Assembly: GCA_936450465.1 (NCBI GenBank)
Contig: OW388304.1
Location: forward strand, 8,624,700 to 8,688,699
Direction of reading: 5' to 3'
DNA length: 64,000 bases
Source of the DNA: Gibbula magus
Taxonomy: Eukaryota > Mollusca > Gastropoda > Trochida > Trochidae
Shown here piece by piece: positions 62,208 to 64,000 of the stretch; position 1 is the first letter of the stretch; every line of letters starts with the position of its first letter. The notes beneath the pieces are model-generated. The model was not told the DNA's origin. It saw nothing but the letters and a program-made list of their open reading frames with translations, and made no database searches. Position numbers and translations under genes: made by a program.

Positions 62208-63170
62208 ACACTGGCATACATAAAGCATACCAATAAACTGACCATATATACACAGCAATACATTATAAAACACAAGCAATAATACCCTGTTGGCGACACT
62301 GAGGTGTTATCTGAACCAACATCATAAGGTGTAAGACATAGGGATTCCTAGAAATATTAAAATATAAGATAAGCCCGGTGCCTTGCCACATAATGTTAAT
62401 CATGGCAATACTAGAAATATAAAGCAATGTTGCACTTAGCTGAATCCTTTTAATCATACACTCTCACGCAATCACAACCATTATTTGAGAAATAAAGTTC
62501 ACTGTACCCCAATGTGTTTTGTAAAAAAGTTTAGTTTTGCCCTGAACTAGTATAGTTAAAGCATGAGGACGTTCGTCCGAGTGCTTTGACATAATAATAG
62601 TTCAGGGCACGAGTGTATTGTGCGATCGATAGATATGGTTATACATTTACAAGAGTTTCATAAAATTCATATGGCACATTTTCGAGTGCAATCATTTTAT
62701 TACCCGACTATTCCATTTGAATCTTGTAAAATAGTCAGAAGAATTGTTTTATGACGTCACAGACGGGAAGTCGCGCTGACAAATTGGTTTGCTAGGCATA
62801 CGTGATATGTGCACATGTGCTCGTATCGAAAATATTAACTCCGTTATTTCCAACCATATGGGTATTAAGGTTATATACTGCCAAAACATTAACAGTCCAA
62901 TTGTCAAAAACATAGGGTACAATTTAGATCGTCTCATGACATGTTAATCATTACCAGTGCATAACAACAGCCAATTGTTGTAAAATCAATGATATGGTGT
63001 TATGTTTGCGTGCAGGTCCAAGCAAACTGTTACTCATTTACAACTAGTCATGCATGTTGGAACAATCCATTTAATATCAGTTCAATCAATTGTTTATCAC
63101 AGTAATATGGGCCATAAGACCTATTATACAGTTGACAAATATATACATCATACATTAAACACGATCATTT
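62208..63170. other. Unassigned DNA right of the transposon (copy 2)
   Basis: Counterpart of 44916-45880, with two substitutions noticed (near 62764 and 62780). Confidence 0.4.
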
Positions 63171-63176
63171 AAAATC

Positions 63177-63552
63177 ATGGCAATTTATACAGATCGTAAC
63201 TTAAAAAATTGTTTTAGGAAATTTACTATAAGTTTTTGTATATTGCTTCTTTGTGAAATGAAGATTGTTTGGGTGGTTAGTGGCCTTTGTAGATGGATTT
63301 TAGACTCTGTAGGTATAAAGTTCTGGCTTCATTATATTTCTCACCAAAAAAACACACGTGGTTTTCATCTTCAGTTAGGTTCAAATTGCAGACATCACAG
63401 CTTGGGTTAGTGGATTGTGGATCTTTACTGTGGAACAGTCCTTTATCATGTTATGTTTAATTAAGAATGTTGATGTTGATTTACAGTGATTAAAATACAC
63501 ACGAATACACTGTAGTACATATTTGAGAAACTGCTTTCAAACCATGAAACCA
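63177..63552 (-). pseudogene. LINE C-terminal fragment with zinc knuckle (copy 2)
   Basis: Counterpart of 45885-46260, with the same CDVCNLNLTEDENH knuckle on minus. Identical by eye. Confidence 0.5.
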
Positions 63553-64000
63553 GCTACATGATTGTTGAGATGGGAACGCACTTTATGCACTGGTGGACTC
63601 TCACAAGTTATCAGATCACGCTCATTAGCATCAGATTACCACGATGATGATCTATCAACCACAGCATCTGCATGATTAGCTGGATGTGAGGTGATTTGGG
63701 TTAAAGGCTGCATCTAAATGTCATCCATTTATATCAAGGTGGTTTGTATTACTGACTATACATTGCTCTGAAGCCTGCATGATTTCGCTTGGGTTGGGCG
63801 GTTGGTACTGCATTGCTCCTGCGTGAGGAGGGATCCTCAATTGAACTTCCGAACCACCAGACCCGACATTGAAGGATCAGCAGGGCTAATTCCAAATGAC
63901 TGGCTTCTTCATTGTAATCTGATGTTCAATATTAAAACACTGACAGATGTTGGTTATTCAGCAACGCCTGGATATAACCGTACTAACTACGACCAAACGA
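63553..64000. other. Unassigned tail of copy 2 at the window edge
   Basis: Counterpart of 46261-46708; nothing recognised. Confidence 0.4.

Larger units (their letters stand above)
49602..64000 (+). repeat. Copy 2 of the large direct duplication (runs off the window)
   Basis: Starts at TGTAATAACTGT, matching 34593. It contains every block of copy 1 plus three insertions (SINE, 190 bp insert, LINE) and a 155 bp tandem duplication. The last base corresponds to about 46708 in copy 1, so its right breakpoint is not visible. Confidence 0.85.

Overview
This is an animal genome window, very probably from a mollusc. It is AT-rich and gene-poor, with GT-AG introns, many short inverted and tandem repeats, CCGTCC-rich interspersed repeats, TGACCT-rich repeats, and GTGA-tailed TTAACGCCGC repeats of a kind I associate with bivalve and gastropod genomes. 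That assignment is inference from remembered repeat flavour, not a search. I see no host protein-coding gene, tRNA, rRNA or CRISPR array that I can support. Nearly everything recognisable is transposon-derived and most of it is broken.

Layout. 1-9.7 kb: the end of a GGTCTTC hairpin element, a 2.9 kb fold-back with ~0.4 kb inverted arms (817-1207 / 3322-3726), a full GGTCTTC element (3950-4917), an L1/Tx1-like LINE remnant (4923-6530), two TATCCCACCGGT elements with internal ~170 bp units, and a second LINE remnant (9196-9706). 9.7-34.6 kb: mostly unassigned AT-rich DNA with scattered repeats, a cluster of nuclear-receptor-like half sites (17.8-18.1 kb), a 169 bp palindrome (19.9-20.07 kb), 57 bp and 75 bp triplications, and two oppositely oriented halves of a Tc1-like transposase (22.4 and 23.6 kb).

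34.6-64 kb: a large direct duplication. Copy 1 starts at 34593 and copy 2 at 49602, a 15,009 bp spacing; copy 2 runs off the window. Each copy carries the same ~7.0 kb transposon (37902-44913 and 55198-62205) with at least 21 bp terminal inverted repeats. Its two genes start near opposite ends and converge. One is a THAP zinc-finger / HTH / DDE_4 transposase. The other is a SAP-SWIM-YqaJ protein (DNA-binding motif, zinc finger, lambda-exonuclease-type nuclease) with one intron. A second element with hairpin ends is nested between them. Both genes share inactivating lesions in both copies; copy 1 has an extra private stop. After the duplication, copy 2 gained a LINE (52056-53783, 13 bp target duplication), a SINE (50731-51005, 11 bp target duplication) and a 190 bp insert, while copy 1 keeps the empty sites.

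By eye the two copies differ by about 6% at the left edge, about 2% around the THAP exons and about 0.2% from ~39.5 kb onward. That step pattern suggests gene conversion or an assembly effect over the transposon. The paired nuclease/transposase element is the most interesting system here. I recall that ISL2EU-type (PIF/Harbinger-related) transposons also pair a THAP/DDE transposase with a YqaJ nuclease, so the general type may be known; the SAP-SWIM-YqaJ arrangement and the layout here merit a check.
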